This document shows positions 5,376-5,400 of a DNA stretch of 5,400 nucleotides, in pieces. The translations under genes and the position numbers were made by a program. The stretch lies in contig WGED01000678.1 of NCBI GenBank assembly GCA_015492915.1, positions 1-5,400 on the forward strand, in the 5' to 3' direction. The stretch's first letter is position 1; each line of letters begins with the position of its first letter. This DNA is from Cyclobacteriaceae bacterium (GTDB taxonomy: Bacteria; Bacteroidota; Bacteroidia; Cytophagales; Cyclobacteriaceae). The notes beneath the pieces were generated by a model, which ran no database searches, was not told the DNA's origin, and saw nothing but the letters and a program-made list of their open reading frames with translations.

Positions 5376-5400
5376 AGCATCCTTTTATTCTTGACTTAAC

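Larger units (their letters stand above)
5033..5400. other. Gene-free AT-rich region after secG
   Basis: No ORF here looks like a real gene; the one + strand ORF reaching 5114 mostly overlaps secG in another frame and reads as non-protein-like sequence. No tRNA or known RNA family is recognised. What it holds: a weak TACCGG (5068-5073) / CCGGTA (5100-5105) pair with no U-tract, an AT-rich perfect palindrome at 5197-5211, and the two related hairpins listed separately. The region runs to the window edge, so the next gene and any partner repeats are unseen. Confidence 0.7.

Overview
This window looks like a core-genome segment of a Bacteroidetes (Bacteroidota) chromosome. Three things point there: the gene content and order, the absence of Shine-Dalgarno sequences in front of nearly every gene, and intergenic sequences that match the Bacteroidetes -7 promoter element TAnnTTTG. 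The proteins would suit a member of the order Bacteroidales or a relative, but I cannot place the genus. All genes are on the + strand.

Layout. Bases 1-131 are the 3' end of a chorismate-binding enzyme gene, most likely pabB. Bases 132-364 are a leader with a good Bacteroidetes-type promoter (-7 element at 197-204), a perfect 13-nt palindrome just upstream, and an untranslated leader of about 155 nt. Then come miaB (365-1801, tRNA methylthiotransferase), a receiver-less sigma-54 activator with a GTG start (1814-3067), lptE (3060-3593, outer-membrane LPS-assembly lipoprotein, overlapping the regulator by 8 nt), a lineage-type protein with a charged linker and a C-terminal TPR-like helical hairpin (3694-4674, GTG start), and secG (4685-5032, Sec translocon subunit). 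A second TAnnTTTG element at 3651-3658 could give the last two genes their own promoter.

How the genes fit together. miaB acts in tRNA modification, whereas lptE and secG act in envelope biogenesis (LPS export and protein export). The regulator lies between them and has the PspF-like plan: AAA+ domain plus Fis-type HTH, with no receiver. From memory, miaB, sigma-54 regulator, lptE, TPR/hypothetical, secG is a recurring gene order in Bacteroidetes, so most of the window is ordinary.

The 368 bases after secG hold no convincing gene. They carry the most unusual structure seen: two perfect hairpins (5263-5285 and 5353-5375) with the same 8-bp GGGTGTAG/CTACACCC base and different but still fully paired upper stems. 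They look like a REP/BIME-type or small non-autonomous mobile repeat. I did not find a clearly new multi-gene system here.
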